Assembly: GCA_003151895.1 (NCBI GenBank)
Contig: PLYX01000200.1
Coordinates: 1 to 32,480 of the forward strand
Reading direction: 5' to 3'
Source of the DNA: Solirubrobacterales bacterium
Lineage (GTDB): Bacteria; Actinomycetota; Thermoleophilia; Solirubrobacterales; Solirubrobacteraceae
Length of the DNA: 32,480 bases
The position numbers were made by a program, and so were the translations under genes. The notes under the pieces are model-generated. The model did not search any database, was not told the DNA's origin, and saw nothing but the letters and a program-made list of their open reading frames with translations. Within the stretch, counting starts at the first letter, position 1. Each line of letters begins with the position of its first letter. Of the stretch, positions 23,443 through 31,506 are shown one piece after another.

Positions 23443-25107
23443 TCAGGCGAGGTTCGACTTGCGCGGGTAGGCGATGGTGGGGTCGGTGAGCACGTTCACG
23501 AGCGCCGGCCTGCCCGACTGGAACGCCCGTTCGAGCGCGGACGCCACGTCCTGCGGGCGCTCCACGAACTCACCATGGCCACCGAGCGCTTCAACCATCT
23601 GGTCATAACGGGTGCCGGGGCGCAGATCGGCCGCGACCGAATACCCATAGAGGAACTCCATCGGGTGCTTCTCGAGCGCCCAGATCCCGTTGTTGCCCAT
23701 CACCCCCACCACGTTCACGCCGTGTCGTGCGAGCGTGTCGAACTCCATCCCGGAGAACCCGAACGCGCCGTCGCCGAGCAGCAGCACCACCTGACGGTCG
23801 GGGTGGGCGAGCTTCGCCGCGAGCGCATACCCGGGTCCGGTGCCAAGACACCCGAACGGCCCCGGGTCAAGCCAGCAGCCGGGCTTGTAGCTGTCGATCA
23901 CGCGTCCCGCATAGGACACGAAGTCGCCGCCGTCCCCGATCACGATCGCGTCGCGGTCGAGCACCTTTCCGAGCTCCGCATACAGCCGCATCGGGTGAAG
24001 CGGCGCGCGATCGTCCTCGAGCTCACCGCGCTCTACCTCGCGCCGCTCGGTCTCGGCGGCCCGCAGGCCCGCCACCCAGCGCTCGCTGTGGAGCGCCTTG
24101 CCGCCTGCCGCCGTGCGCAGATCGCCGAGCGTAAGGGACAGCTCGCCGTACAGCTCCGCCGCCGGCTCGCGCGGATGCCTGCGCTGCGGCTCGGCCACGT
24201 CGATCGCCACGATCGCTGTGTCATCGCCGAACGAGCCGCCGAAGCCGAGCCGGAAGTCCATCGGCACGCCTATCACGAGCGCCACGTCGGCGTCTTTCAA
24301 CGCCTGTGAGCGGGTGCGCGAGAAGAACAGCTCGTGGTCGGCCCCCACGCACCCTCGTGCGAGACCGTTCAGGAACACGGGAATCCGCAGCGTCTCGGCG
24401 AGCTCGAGCAGCGCCTGCTCGCCATGGCCCCAGTAGAGGTCGGTGCCCGCCATCACCACCGGTCGCTCGGCCTCCCTCAAGAGGGTCGCAGCCCGTTGGG
24501 TTGCCCCAAAATCGGCCCCTATGTTGCCCTGCCCACCCTGCTGTGGCCCAGGCTCGGGCTCGGGCGCGCTCATGAACACGTGGTCGAGCGGGAAGTCGAT
24601 GAACGTGGGTCCCCCGTGCGGCGCGACGGCGCTCGCCAGGGCCTCGTCGACCAGACCGGGGATCTCGGCGGTGGACTGCGCCGTCGTCGCGAGCTTGCAC
24701 AGGGGCCTCACGAACGGGACGTGGTCGATCTCCTGGAGCGACCCCTGCCCCCAGCGCATCGCGGGGGCCCGGCCGCCGAGCACGAGCATCGGCGTGTGGT
24801 TGGCCTGAGCGCTTGCGATCGCGCTCATTCCGTTGGTCACGCCCGGCCCTGCCGTCAGCGCGCACACCCCCGGCTCGCGCGTCACCTTCGCCCAACCCTC
24901 CGCCGCGAACGCGGCGGTCTGCTCGTGGCGCACGTCCACGATCTCGATGCCCTCCTCGCGGCAGCCGTCGTAGATCGAGAACAGGTGGCCGCCCGACAGC
25001 GTGAACAGCTTGCTCACGCCATGCGCCTTCAAGCGGCGTGCGATCAAGCGTCCGCCGTGCAGCTCTTGAACCTGATCGGTGCTCTCTTGCGCGCTCTGCG
25101 TGGACAT
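23443..25107 (-). CDS. Thiamine-diphosphate-dependent enzyme of the acetolactate synthase family
   Basis: 554 residues with the three ThDP-enzyme domains. Pyrimidine-binding domain has the catalytic Glu in VRHEQTAAFAAEGWAK (E62) and GGRAPAMRWGQGSLQEIDHV. The centre is a Rossmann domain (about 195-340). The ThDP/Mg domain carries LGDGAFGFSGMEFDTL (445-459) ending in GNN (471-473), the GDG-x24-NN motif. It resembles IlvB-type and 2-hydroxyacyl/oxalyl-CoA lyase-type enzymes; without an adjacent ilvN/ilvC and with no flavin requirement visible, I do not assign the substrate. Convergent with ppx. Confidence 0.85.
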   Translation of the reverse strand: MSTQSAQESTDQVQELHGGRLIARRLKAHGVSKLFTLSGGHLFSIYDGCREEGIEIVDVRHEQTAAFAAEGWAKVTREPGVCALTAGPGVTNGMSAIASAQANHTPMLVLGGRAPAMRWGQGSLQEIDHVPFVRPLCKLATTAQSTAEIPGLVDEALASAVAPHGGPTFIDFPLDHVFMSAPEPEPGPQQGGQGNIGADFGATQRAATLLREAERPVVMAGTDLYWGHGEQALLELAETLRIPVFLNGLARGCVGADHELFFSRTRSQALKDADVALVIGVPMDFRLGFGGSFGDDTAIVAIDVAEPQRRHPREPAAELYGELSLTLGDLRTAAGGKALHSERWVAGLRAAETERREVERGELEDDRAPLHPMRLYAELGKVLDRDAIVIGDGGDFVSYAGRVIDSYKPGCWLDPGPFGCLGTGPGYALAAKLAHPDRQVVLLLGDGAFGFSGMEFDTLARHGVNVVGVMGNNGIWALEKHPMEFLYGYSVAADLRPGTRYDQMVEALGGHGEFVERPQDVASALERAFQSGRPALVNVLTDPTIAYPRKSNLA

Positions 25108-25147
25108 CTACGTCCGCGACTCTACCGAGCACGGTGCCCACGCGATA

Positions 25148-25231
25148 TGCCCGGGGTGGGACTCGAACCCACACGCCCTTGCGGACTATCGATTTTAAGT
25201 CGACGGCGTCTTCCAATTCCGCCACCCGGGC
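25148..25231 (-). tRNA. tRNA-Leu (TAA)
   Basis: 84 bases on the minus strand with a long variable arm. Acceptor GCCCGGG/CCCGGGC, anticodon loop CTTAAAA between GTCGA and TCGAT, T-arm GTGGG-TTCGAGT-CCCAC. Anticodon TAA and discriminator A identify a class II tRNA-Leu. CCA is not encoded. Confidence 0.95.
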
Positions 25232-25371
25232 GAGCCTTTGGCACTCTAGTCCAGTCGCTGTCGATCGTGTCCGGCACGGCTCCACCCGGAGGGGGCGATG
25301 ACGCTTCAGAAAGACCGCAACTCCACCATTGGTACGGTGTCTGTAGGAGTAAGAGCAGCGAAAGGACCGCC

Positions 25372-26985
25372 GTGGAGGTCTCCGCACTAAAAGCCCCAGT
25401 CGCGCCCGGCCTGAGAAGCCCATCCGCGCTGCTGCGCCTACAGTCCGACGAGCGCCTCATAGCGCTCATCCGTCGCGGCCAGCACGCGGCGTTCGAGACG
25501 CTCGTCTCGCGCTACCAGTCGCGCCTGCTCGCATTCTGCCGGCACATGCTCGGCTCGCGCGAGGACGCCGAGGACGTGCTCCAAGAGGTGTTCGCAGCCG
25601 CCTTCAACGCGATCCTTGGCGACGAGCGTGAGATCAACGTGCGTCCGTGGTTGTACAGGATCGCGCGCAACCGTTCGCTCAACCACCTGCGCCGCGCGAG
25701 CGCCATCGGCGTGGACTCGATGGACGTGCATTACGCAGAAAACGGCCTGTCCACCGCCGAGAAGGTGATGCGCCGTGAGAGCTTCAGACAGCTGATCGGC
25801 GACGTGCAGCAGCTTCCCGAGACGCAGCGCACCGCTCTGCTGCTGCGCGAGATCGACGCGCTCTCCTACGAGCAGATCTCTGACGCCATGGAAACCACGG
25901 TGCCTGCGGTCAAGTCGCTGCTGGTGCGCGCCCGCATCTCGCTCGCCGAGGCGGCGGAGGCGCGCAAGCTGACCTGCGATGAGGTTCGCATGGAGCTCGG
26001 CGAAGTCGCCGAGGGTCTCCTCAAGACGAGTCCCGCGGTGCGCCGTCACGTGCGCGATTGCGAGCGCTGCCGCACATTCCGCAAGCAGCTGAAGGACAAC
26101 AACGTGGCACTCGCGGCGATACTCCCGGTGGGACCGCTGCTGCTGCTCAAGACGCTCGTGCTCTCAAAGCTCGGGTCAACCGCCGGCGCCGGGGGAGCCC
26201 ACGTGGCGGGCGCCGGCGGGGCGGGCGCCGCGGCGGGCGCTGGAGCAGCCGGAGGCGCAGGCGCCACCGGTGGCTTTGTCACGGCGGGCGTGGGCGCACT
26301 GGCGACGAAGGCGGTCGCCGGGCTTGCGGTTGCCGCGATCGTCACCGCCGGCACTGTCGAGGCCGACCACGCTGTGACCCACACTCATCATCACCATGCG
26401 GTGACCGTCGCTTCGACTCCAAGCGCCGCCCAGGCGAGCGAACCGGTCATCACCCACTCGAACTCCCAGCCGGTCACGATCTCCTCACACGCCCTCGCCG
26501 GATCCCAGCCGGCCACAAGACTCGGACATCGTCTCGTCAAGAAGGCGAAGATCGCCGTCCCGACGAGCGCCCCCACGACCGCGGCGAACGCGGCTCCCAC
26601 GGGATCGAACTCGGCAACAACTCCGCTCCCGTCGACCGTCCCCAAGCCCCCGGCGCCGCCGGTGACCGAGGTGACGACCGACTCGACCCAGCTTCCGAGC
26701 GCCCAGGCGCCGAGCCCACCGGCCGCTCCCACCGAAGTTACGACCACCGACACCACGACCACACCGCCACCGCGATCGCCGCCGCCGGCCGTAACCGAAA
26801 CGACCCCGACGCCGCCGCCCCCCACGACAACGACCCAGACACCCCCGCCGGCTTCTGGGGGCACGAGCAATCCCACGCCAGTGGTCGTGGTGGGTGACAT
26901 TCCACAGCCACCCACGCAGGTTCCGGGCGGAAAGACGCTGAAGGAGGACGGCACGCCGGCCCCTCAGCAGGCTCCGGCTCAGTAG
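25372..26985 (+). CDS. ECF sigma factor fused to zinc finger, membrane helix and Pro/Thr-rich tail
   Basis: 537 residues. Sigma region 2 at 35-105 (LVSRYQSRLLAFCRHMLGSR, DAEDVLQEVFAAAF, RPWLYRIARNRSLNHLRR) and region 4 at 140-195 (LPETQRTALLLREIDALSYE, then TTVPAVKSLLVRARISLAEA). It continues into an anti-sigma-like zinc finger (C202, H226-x3-C230-x2-C233), hydrophobic stretches at 246-266 and 304-327 separated by Gly/Ala-rich sequence, a His cluster (HTHHHHAV), and about 190 residues rich in Pro/Thr. Such one-piece sigma/anti-sigma proteins would be membrane-anchored. GTG at 25372 follows AAAGGA by five bases and starts just before the sigma domain, though the frame is open far upstream. Confidence 0.8.
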   Translation: MEVSALKAPVAPGLRSPSALLRLQSDERLIALIRRGQHAAFETLVSRYQSRLLAFCRHMLGSREDAEDVLQEVFAAAFNAILGDEREINVRPWLYRIARNRSLNHLRRASAIGVDSMDVHYAENGLSTAEKVMRRESFRQLIGDVQQLPETQRTALLLREIDALSYEQISDAMETTVPAVKSLLVRARISLAEAAEARKLTCDEVRMELGEVAEGLLKTSPAVRRHVRDCERCRTFRKQLKDNNVALAAILPVGPLLLLKTLVLSKLGSTAGAGGAHVAGAGGAGAAAGAGAAGGAGATGGFVTAGVGALATKAVAGLAVAAIVTAGTVEADHAVTHTHHHHAVTVASTPSAAQASEPVITHSNSQPVTISSHALAGSQPATRLGHRLVKKAKIAVPTSAPTTAANAAPTGSNSATTPLPSTVPKPPAPPVTEVTTDSTQLPSAQAPSPPAAPTEVTTTDTTTTPPPRSPPPAVTETTPTPPPPTTTTQTPPPASGGTSNPTPVVVVGDIPQPPTQVPGGKTLKEDGTPAPQQAPAQ

Positions 26986-27038
26986 CTCATCTGAAGCCGA
27001 GGGGCTACCCGAACGCGAACGCCCAGAGCCGAGGGCTG

Positions 27039-27677
27039 CTACCCGAACGCGAACGTCTTCAGTGGCGTTTCGAGCACTCCGGAGCTCGCCACCGGCTTTG
27101 ACACGCTCGCCGCTTGGCTGCTCAGCATCTCGATCACCACGCCTTCACGAGCGAAGGGGCGTTCGGGCAGGAGCATCACGTCGCGCCCGTACATCACGCG
27201 CCCGTCGACGAGCGCGCTGTAGAGCACGTCATAGCCGCCAAGCGTGGAGCTGATGCGGGTCTTGCCCTCCCCTTCCAGCCTGAAGCGGGAGAAGCGCTTC
27301 GCAAGCGTGCGGGTGTAGCCAGCCGCGAACAGTGGCAGCTCACCGGTGACGCTTCCCCTATAGCCGCCGAGCAGGATCGGCGCCACCGCATAGGAGTCCT
27401 CCAGCCGTGCCCCTGAGGTGCGCGTCACCTTCACGTAGCCACCCGGGTCCGTCGTTGTACGGTAGAGACCCTTGTACTTGAAGCTGAACGGCACCCGCCC
27501 GCCGTGCGAGTAGCGGGTGTCCAGCAGCGTCAGCACAGCCCCGATGGCGAGCGCGAGCACACCAACGCCGGCCGCGATCGCAATCGCCCGCACTGCCGGG
27601 GCAGCTGAGCGCCAGCGCGGCTCGAACAGCGTCCCGAGCGTCGGGCCGTACTGCGGCTTCAGCGGCACAGACGCCAT
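27039..27677 (-). CDS. Membrane-anchored uncharacterised protein
   Basis: 212 residues. A short cytoplasmic start (ASVPLKPQYGPTLGTLFEPR), one TM at about 29-53 (AIAIAAGVGVLALAIGAVLT), then an extracytoplasmic beta-rich part (FSFKYKGLYRTTTDPGGYVK, YDVLYSALVDGRVMYGRDVM, LPERPFAREGVVIEML). ATG at 27677 is chosen because the upstream frame overlaps the Lrp-like gene in the wrong phase; the two genes are seven bases apart and likely cotranscribed. Function not recognised. Confidence 0.65.
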   Translation of the reverse strand: MASVPLKPQYGPTLGTLFEPRWRSAAPAVRAIAIAAGVGVLALAIGAVLTLLDTRYSHGGRVPFSFKYKGLYRTTTDPGGYVKVTRTSGARLEDSYAVAPILLGGYRGSVTGELPLFAAGYTRTLAKRFSRFRLEGEGKTRISSTLGGYDVLYSALVDGRVMYGRDVMLLPERPFAREGVVIEMLSSQAASVSKPVASSGVLETPLKTFAFG

Positions 27678-27684
27678 CAAACCG

Positions 27685-27966
27685 CTACTCGCCGATCGAG
27701 AACAACGCCTCCAGGTCATGCCTGGAGAACGCGGCGAACGCCACCATCGTCTGGGTGCGCCCCACCCCGGAGAGCGCTCCGATCCTGCCGGTGACGACAT
27801 CCGCGAGCTGCTCGTGGTCGGGGACGCGCACGATCGCAACGAAATCCCACTGGCCCGTCACCGAGTAGGCCTCCGCGACCCCCTCGATGTCCGCGAGCTC
27901 GCCCCCGAGCGTGGAGAGGGCATCGCGCTCCGCTTCGATCAGCACCACCGCATGCGTCATGGTCAT
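27685..27966 (-). CDS. Stand-alone Lrp/AsnC effector-binding (RAM) domain protein
   Basis: 93 residues: AVVLIEAERDALSTLGGELA, VAEAYSVTGQWDFVAIVRVP, then IGALSGVGRTQTMVAFAAFS. This is the alpha-beta RAM/SAM effector domain of Lrp/AsnC regulators ('v.....tG..D.l..v.v...e.l......i..l.gV..t.t..vl...') without the HTH. Such stand-alone domains form dimers that bind amino acids. Two Met codons (1 and 3) are near the start; GGGAGA lies upstream. It precedes the membrane-anchored protein in one transcript. Confidence 0.8.
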   Translation of the reverse strand: MTMTHAVVLIEAERDALSTLGGELADIEGVAEAYSVTGQWDFVAIVRVPDHEQLADVVTGRIGALSGVGRTQTMVAFAAFSRHDLEALFSIGE

Positions 27967-28091
27967 GGCAGGCGTCTCCCAGCCCCCGCGAGCGCGGCGT
28001 CCACCTCGGCTGCGGTGTAGGAACGGTCCGGCAAAGCCATCCCATCATAGGCCGCCGGCTGGGTCTCGCGAGAGCTCAGGGTGACGGGCCC

Positions 28092-28859
28092 TTAAACGGA
28101 CCTCGCACGGCTCAAGCCGAGCCCAACCGTCAAACCGAGCGCCGCGCCGGTGACGCCCGCCAGCCAGCTCACCTCCGGTCGCGCATATGGCATCGCGAGC
28201 AGCACCGCGGCGATAGCCGCGGTGCCAAAGAGATCGCCCTCGTAGTAGTCGCCGGCTCGCGCCGCCACCAGACTGGGGGCCGCCCACGCTGTCAGTAGGG
28301 CGAGCGCGCCCGCGTTTGCGCCGCTGACCACCGGGAACGCGTAGACAGCCTCGGCGGCCAGCCCACCGGTTATTCCCGCCGCGAAGAACAGCGCGAGCAC
28401 GACGTGCGGGCCATGGCGGCGCTCGAGCAGGCAGCCGAAGATTGCCACCGAGAGCAGCGTCGCGAACATGCACAGGCCGCTCGAGAAACCGGATGAGTAG
28501 ACGAACTGGCTGCTCAGCAGCCGCCACCAGTCGCCGTGCAGCGGACCTGCGATCACGAGCTTGCCGAGATTCACGTAGACGCCTTGCGCGGCGATCCACA
28601 CGCCGCAGCTCGCCGCCACGAGGGCGATCGTGGCGTACGGCGGCGTGTCGGCACGCACTCCGGCGATCTCCCCGCTGCGCAGCCGACCGAGCGACGCCCG
28701 CCGAAACACTCCCTTGCGAGGCTCGCGCAGGCGGTCGCGCGGCAGCTTCGGCGCGCGCCGGCGCAGCCTGTGGCCGCAGTAGGGGCACTCGGTTATGTAC
28801 GGGCTGACCTCCGATCCGCACTTCTTGCACACCACGAACAGATCAGCGCCTGAGGGCAT
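28092..28859 (-). CDS. Rhomboid-like membrane protein with N-terminal zinc ribbon, catalytically degenerate
   Basis: 255 residues. C11-x2-C14 and C25-x2-C28 form a zinc ribbon. After a basic linker come about six membrane helices (from residue 75). GDWWRLLSSQFVY (109-121) is the rhomboid 'GeWWRLvt..f.H' loop. VVSGANAG (177-184) keeps the nucleophile position S179-G180, but in the last helix WLAGVTGAALGL the catalytic His is replaced by Gly (position 235), and the TM2 'HxxxN' is missing. It is therefore probably an inactive rhomboid relative. ATG at 28859. No partner genes are visible. Confidence 0.75.
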   Translation of the reverse strand: MPSGADLFVVCKKCGSEVSPYITECPYCGHRLRRRAPKLPRDRLREPRKGVFRRASLGRLRSGEIAGVRADTPPYATIALVAASCGVWIAAQGVYVNLGKLVIAGPLHGDWWRLLSSQFVYSSGFSSGLCMFATLLSVAIFGCLLERRHGPHVVLALFFAAGITGGLAAEAVYAFPVVSGANAGALALLTAWAAPSLVAARAGDYYEGDLFGTAAIAAVLLAMPYARPEVSWLAGVTGAALGLTVGLGLSRARSV

Positions 28860-29009
28860 CGGTCCATTCTAAGGTCCTATCGTCCTCTCCCGGCAGCGCC
28901 GCCGGAACGGCTCCGGCGATAGAGTGCAATCGCCCTCGTCAGCGACCAGCAGGCGCCGTGCGGCCGCCCCGGCGAGGGGGTACCAGCGACTGCCAAAGGA
29001 AACTGATCG

Positions 29010-29937
29010 ATGCAACTCGGCTACGAGAAAAAGCTCTACATCCTCGCCTGCGACCACCGCGGCTCATTCCAGAAGAAGTTCTTCGGCATCGAGGGCGATC
29101 CCAGACCCGGAGCAGACCGCGATGATCGCCGACGCCAAGCACCTCATCTTCGAGGGCTTGCAGCGCGCTGTGGCCGCGGGAGCGGACGCTTCTGTGACGG
29201 GCGTGCTCGTCGACGAGCAGTTCGGGGGAACAGTGCCCGAGGAAGCGCGCGCCCAGGGCCTGAAGCTCGCGATGCCCGCCGAGCGCTCCGGCCAGAACAT
29301 GTTCGACTTCCAGTATGGCGATGATTTTGGTCAACACATCGAGGATTGCGACCCGGACTTCACGAAGGTGCTCGTCCGCTACAACCCCAACGGCAACGCC
29401 GAGGAAAACAAGGAGCAGCTTCAGAAGCTGAAGCGCCTGTCGGACTGGCTGCACTCGAAGGACCGCAAGTTCCTGTTCGAGCTGCTCGTGCCCGCCGAGG
29501 ACGCCCAGCTGCAGGCGGTGGACGGCAGCACCGAGCGCTATGACACGGAGCTGCGTCCGGACCTCATGCGCCGTGCGATCGCAGAGATCCAGGACGCGGG
29601 CATCGAGGTGGACATCTGGAAGATCGAGGGTGTCGACGAGCGCTCCGACTGCGAAATGCTCGCCGCCCAGGCCCGCACGGGCGGCCGCGACGGCGTCGTG
29701 TGCGTGGTGCTCGGTCGCGGCGCGGATGACGCGAAGGTGGATCACTGGCTCGAGCAGGCCGCCCCGGTGGAGGGTTTCGTGGGCTTCGCAATTGGACGCT
29801 CGATCTGGTGGAACCCCCTGAAGGAATACGTCGACGGCAAGATCGAACGCTCAGCCGGAGCACGCGAGATCGCCGAGAACTACCTGCGCTTCGTGAAGGT
29901 CTACGAGAGCGCCGAGGGCAAGGCGCCGGTCGCGTAG
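29010..29937 (+). pseudogene. DUF2090 (IolC C-terminal-like) aldolase-type protein with +1 frameshift
   Basis: From ATG 29010 the frame gives MQLGYEKKLYILACDHRGSF then QKKFFGIEGDP and would end at 29324. The family sequence continues only in the +1 frame: DPEQTAMIADAKHLIFEGLQ, VLVDEQFGG, FELLVPAEDAQL and IWKIEGVDERSDCEML, to 29937. Skipping one A at 29103 (CCC-A-GAC) joins the halves as GDP-DPEQ, giving 308 residues. The family is the DUF2090 part of IolC-type 5-dehydro-2-deoxyphosphogluconate aldolases, a TIM-barrel. The join sits at CCC AGA C, so it could be an error, a true mutation or a slippery site. The +1 frame downstream is intact. Confidence 0.75.
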
Positions 29938-29970
29938 AGGACGCCGCCGATCACTCGGGAGGTTGTTGCG

Positions 29971-30210
29971 ATGAAGATGAGGCAGAGCTTGACCGAGATC
30001 GAGCGGGCCTTTGCCCGCGAGATCTCGATGGAGCGCCACCGGCGGGCGTCGCTGAGACGCACCACCGAGCAGCGCGCCATCAAACGCGAGGTGGACCGGC
30101 GCCACAAGCGCGGGTCGGTTCGCTTCGTGCTGCTCGTATTGACGCTCATCATGACCGCGGCGATCGTTACGGTCGTCATGTTTCGCACTCTGTACCTGCT
30201 GCTCAGCTAG
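29971..30210 (+). CDS. Small basic protein with C-terminal membrane anchor
   Basis: 79 residues: a charged helix (LTEIERAFAREISMERHRRA, LRRTTEQRAIKREVDRRHKR) then one TM at about 51-78 (FVLLVLTLIMTAAIVTVVMF). ATG is preceded by GGGAGG at nine bases. It lies 34 bases after the DUF2090 gene and may be cotranscribed. No function recognised. Confidence 0.65.
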   Translation: MKMRQSLTEIERAFAREISMERHRRASLRRTTEQRAIKREVDRRHKRGSVRFVLLVLTLIMTAAIVTVVMFRTLYLLLS

Positions 30211-30218
30211 CGTCGCGA

Positions 30219-30237
30219 CGCCCTGGCGATCAGGGCG
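30219..30237 (+). terminator. Hairpin at the end of the small membrane-protein gene
   Basis: CGCCCTG-GCGAT-CAGGGCG, a perfect seven-base stem with a five-base loop nine bases after the stop codon. No T-tract follows, as is common in high-GC actinobacteria. It precedes a tandem array of similar hairpins. Confidence 0.55.
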
Positions 30238-30245
30238 CGGGACGC

Positions 30246-30380
30246 GGCGGCGAACACAAGGTCATGCGTGCGGGCCCGGTCGGCCCGCGGGGCGGCGAAC
30301 ACAAGGTCATGCGTGCGGGCCCGGTCGGCCCGCGGGGCGGCGAACACGAGGTCATGCGTGCGGGCCCGGTCGGCCCGCGG
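30246..30380. repeat. Three tandem 45-bp repeats, each with a GC hairpin
   Basis: Units at 30246, 30291 and 30336 are head-to-tail, identical apart from one base in unit 3 (acaagg to acgagg). Each contains GCGGGCC-cggtc-GGCCCGC, a perfect seven-base stem with a five-base loop. The array fills the gap between the convergent small membrane-protein gene and csrA and could act as a multi-hairpin terminator for both. Confidence 0.9.
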
Positions 30381-30386
30381 GGGAGC

Positions 30387-30641
30387 TCAGGAGGACTCGC
30401 CGAGCTTGCCCAGCGCGTCGTCCACCTCAACACGGACGTCCTCGCTGGAGGGGCTGCTCTGCTCGCCCTGCTCGCCCTGCTCGCGCTGGATCTCGACGTA
30501 GATCTCGGTCCGAAACACCGGGATGTCCTGAGGGGCGTTGATGCCGATCCGCACCTTCTCGCCCACCACCGACAGCACCGACACCTCGATGTCGTCGCCG
30601 ATCATGATGCTCTGGTTGGGCTTGCGCGTCAGAACCAGCAT
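30387..30641 (-). CDS. csrA: Carbon storage regulator CsrA
   Basis: 84 residues from ATG 30641: MLVLTRKPNQSIMIGDDIEV, VGEKVRIGINAPQDIPVFRT, EIYVEIQRE. These are the CsrA strands, with the RNA-binding R6/R7-like start (LTRK) and the R44-type region (VFRTEIY). It binds GGA motifs in mRNA leaders. A C-terminal acidic/Gln-rich tail of about 30 residues extends beyond the core. The ATG is chosen over a GTG nine bases upstream because AGAAGGG lies nine bases before the ATG but abuts the GTG. No flagellar gene or fliW is next to it in this window. Confidence 0.9.
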   Translation of the reverse strand: MLVLTRKPNQSIMIGDDIEVSVLSVVGEKVRIGINAPQDIPVFRTEIYVEIQREQGEQGEQSSPSSEDVRVEVDDALGKLGESS

Positions 30642-30843
30642 CGGTTGCACCCTTCTGGTTGGCCATGGACAAAGAGCGAGATCGCCCCCGGCCCCGCCTT
30701 ACGGCAAGCATAGTGTCCCGTCCCACGGAACGCGAATACGCAGCCCACAAGCGTGATTCGAGGCTTTCCGGGGTTGCGCGGACAGCCGTAGGAGGGTCGC
30801 GTCAGCGAGCCCGCGGAGCATGCGCTAGTCTCCCGGGCCGTCC

Positions 30844-31455
30844 ATGGCTCGTAGATCACTGCGCCCGCACCTAAACCAGATCCGAAGCTGGGTACGACAA
30901 GGTCGTACCGACGCTTGGGTGGCCCACCAGCTCGAGGTCACCGTCCAGGAGATCGAGCAGTTCAAGCGACAGAACGAGCTCCTCGGCGACGAGGTTCCTT
31001 CCGACGGCGCCGGCGCCACTGTGGCCTACCCCGAGGAGATCGACCTGCGGGCCGAGGACGACGAGCTGATCGCCGCCGAACTGGAGGCCGCAATGGCAGC
31101 CGAGCGCGAGAAGGCCGAGTCCGAGTCCGAGTCCGAGGCCGAGGCCGAGTCCGAGGCCCAAGCCGAGTCCGAGGCCGAGTCCGAGTCCCAAGCCGAAGCC
31201 GAGAGCGAGAGCGAGGAGGAGAGCGCTCCGTCGACCCCACGTCGCAGGCGCAGCCGCCGTGGACGCAGATCCTCACGCGATGCCGGACCGCTCGAGGGCA
31301 CCTTCGACCACGGCGAAGAGGGCTACGGCCTGTGGTTGGACCCGGCCGTCCAGGACAACCCGATCTACGCGGAGCACTGGGCTGGTCACCGGTCGGTGGA
31401 GGTCACAGTCGAGGAGGACCAGATTGTGATCCGCCGCACCGGCAGCGACGACTAG
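30844..31455 (+). CDS. Uncharacterised HTH-like protein with Glu/Ser/Ala repeat region
   Basis: 203 residues. Residues 8-45 (LNQIRSWVRQGRTDAWVAHQ, LEVTVQEIEQFKRQN) look like an HTH ('..I..wv..G.td..iA..L.vs...i..fk'). Residues 86-130 are a low-complexity ESEAESQAE-type repeat encoded by six-base units, then a basic patch (RRRRSRRGRRSSRD), then a conserved-looking C-terminal globule (EGYGLWLDPAVQDNPIYAEH, VEVTVEEDQIVIRR). No function recognised. Divergent from csrA. Confidence 0.75.
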   Translation: MARRSLRPHLNQIRSWVRQGRTDAWVAHQLEVTVQEIEQFKRQNELLGDEVPSDGAGATVAYPEEIDLRAEDDELIAAELEAAMAAEREKAESESESEAEAESEAQAESEAESESQAEAESESEEESAPSTPRRRRSRRGRRSSRDAGPLEGTFDHGEEGYGLWLDPAVQDNPIYAEHWAGHRSVEVTVEEDQIVIRRTGSDD

Positions 31456-31506
31456 TCGCGTTCGAGTTCAGGCGGTCGTGATCCCCGGTCGCCAGGGAGA
31501 GCGATG

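Noticed and set aside
24334..25371. Long open plus-strand extension upstream of the ECF sigma factor
   Set aside because: It runs through the tRNA-Leu gene and is antisense to the TPP enzyme; the GTG at 25372 has a ribosome site just before it.
30246..30380. CRISPR array
   Set aside because: The units are contiguous copies without unique spacers, and no cas genes are present.
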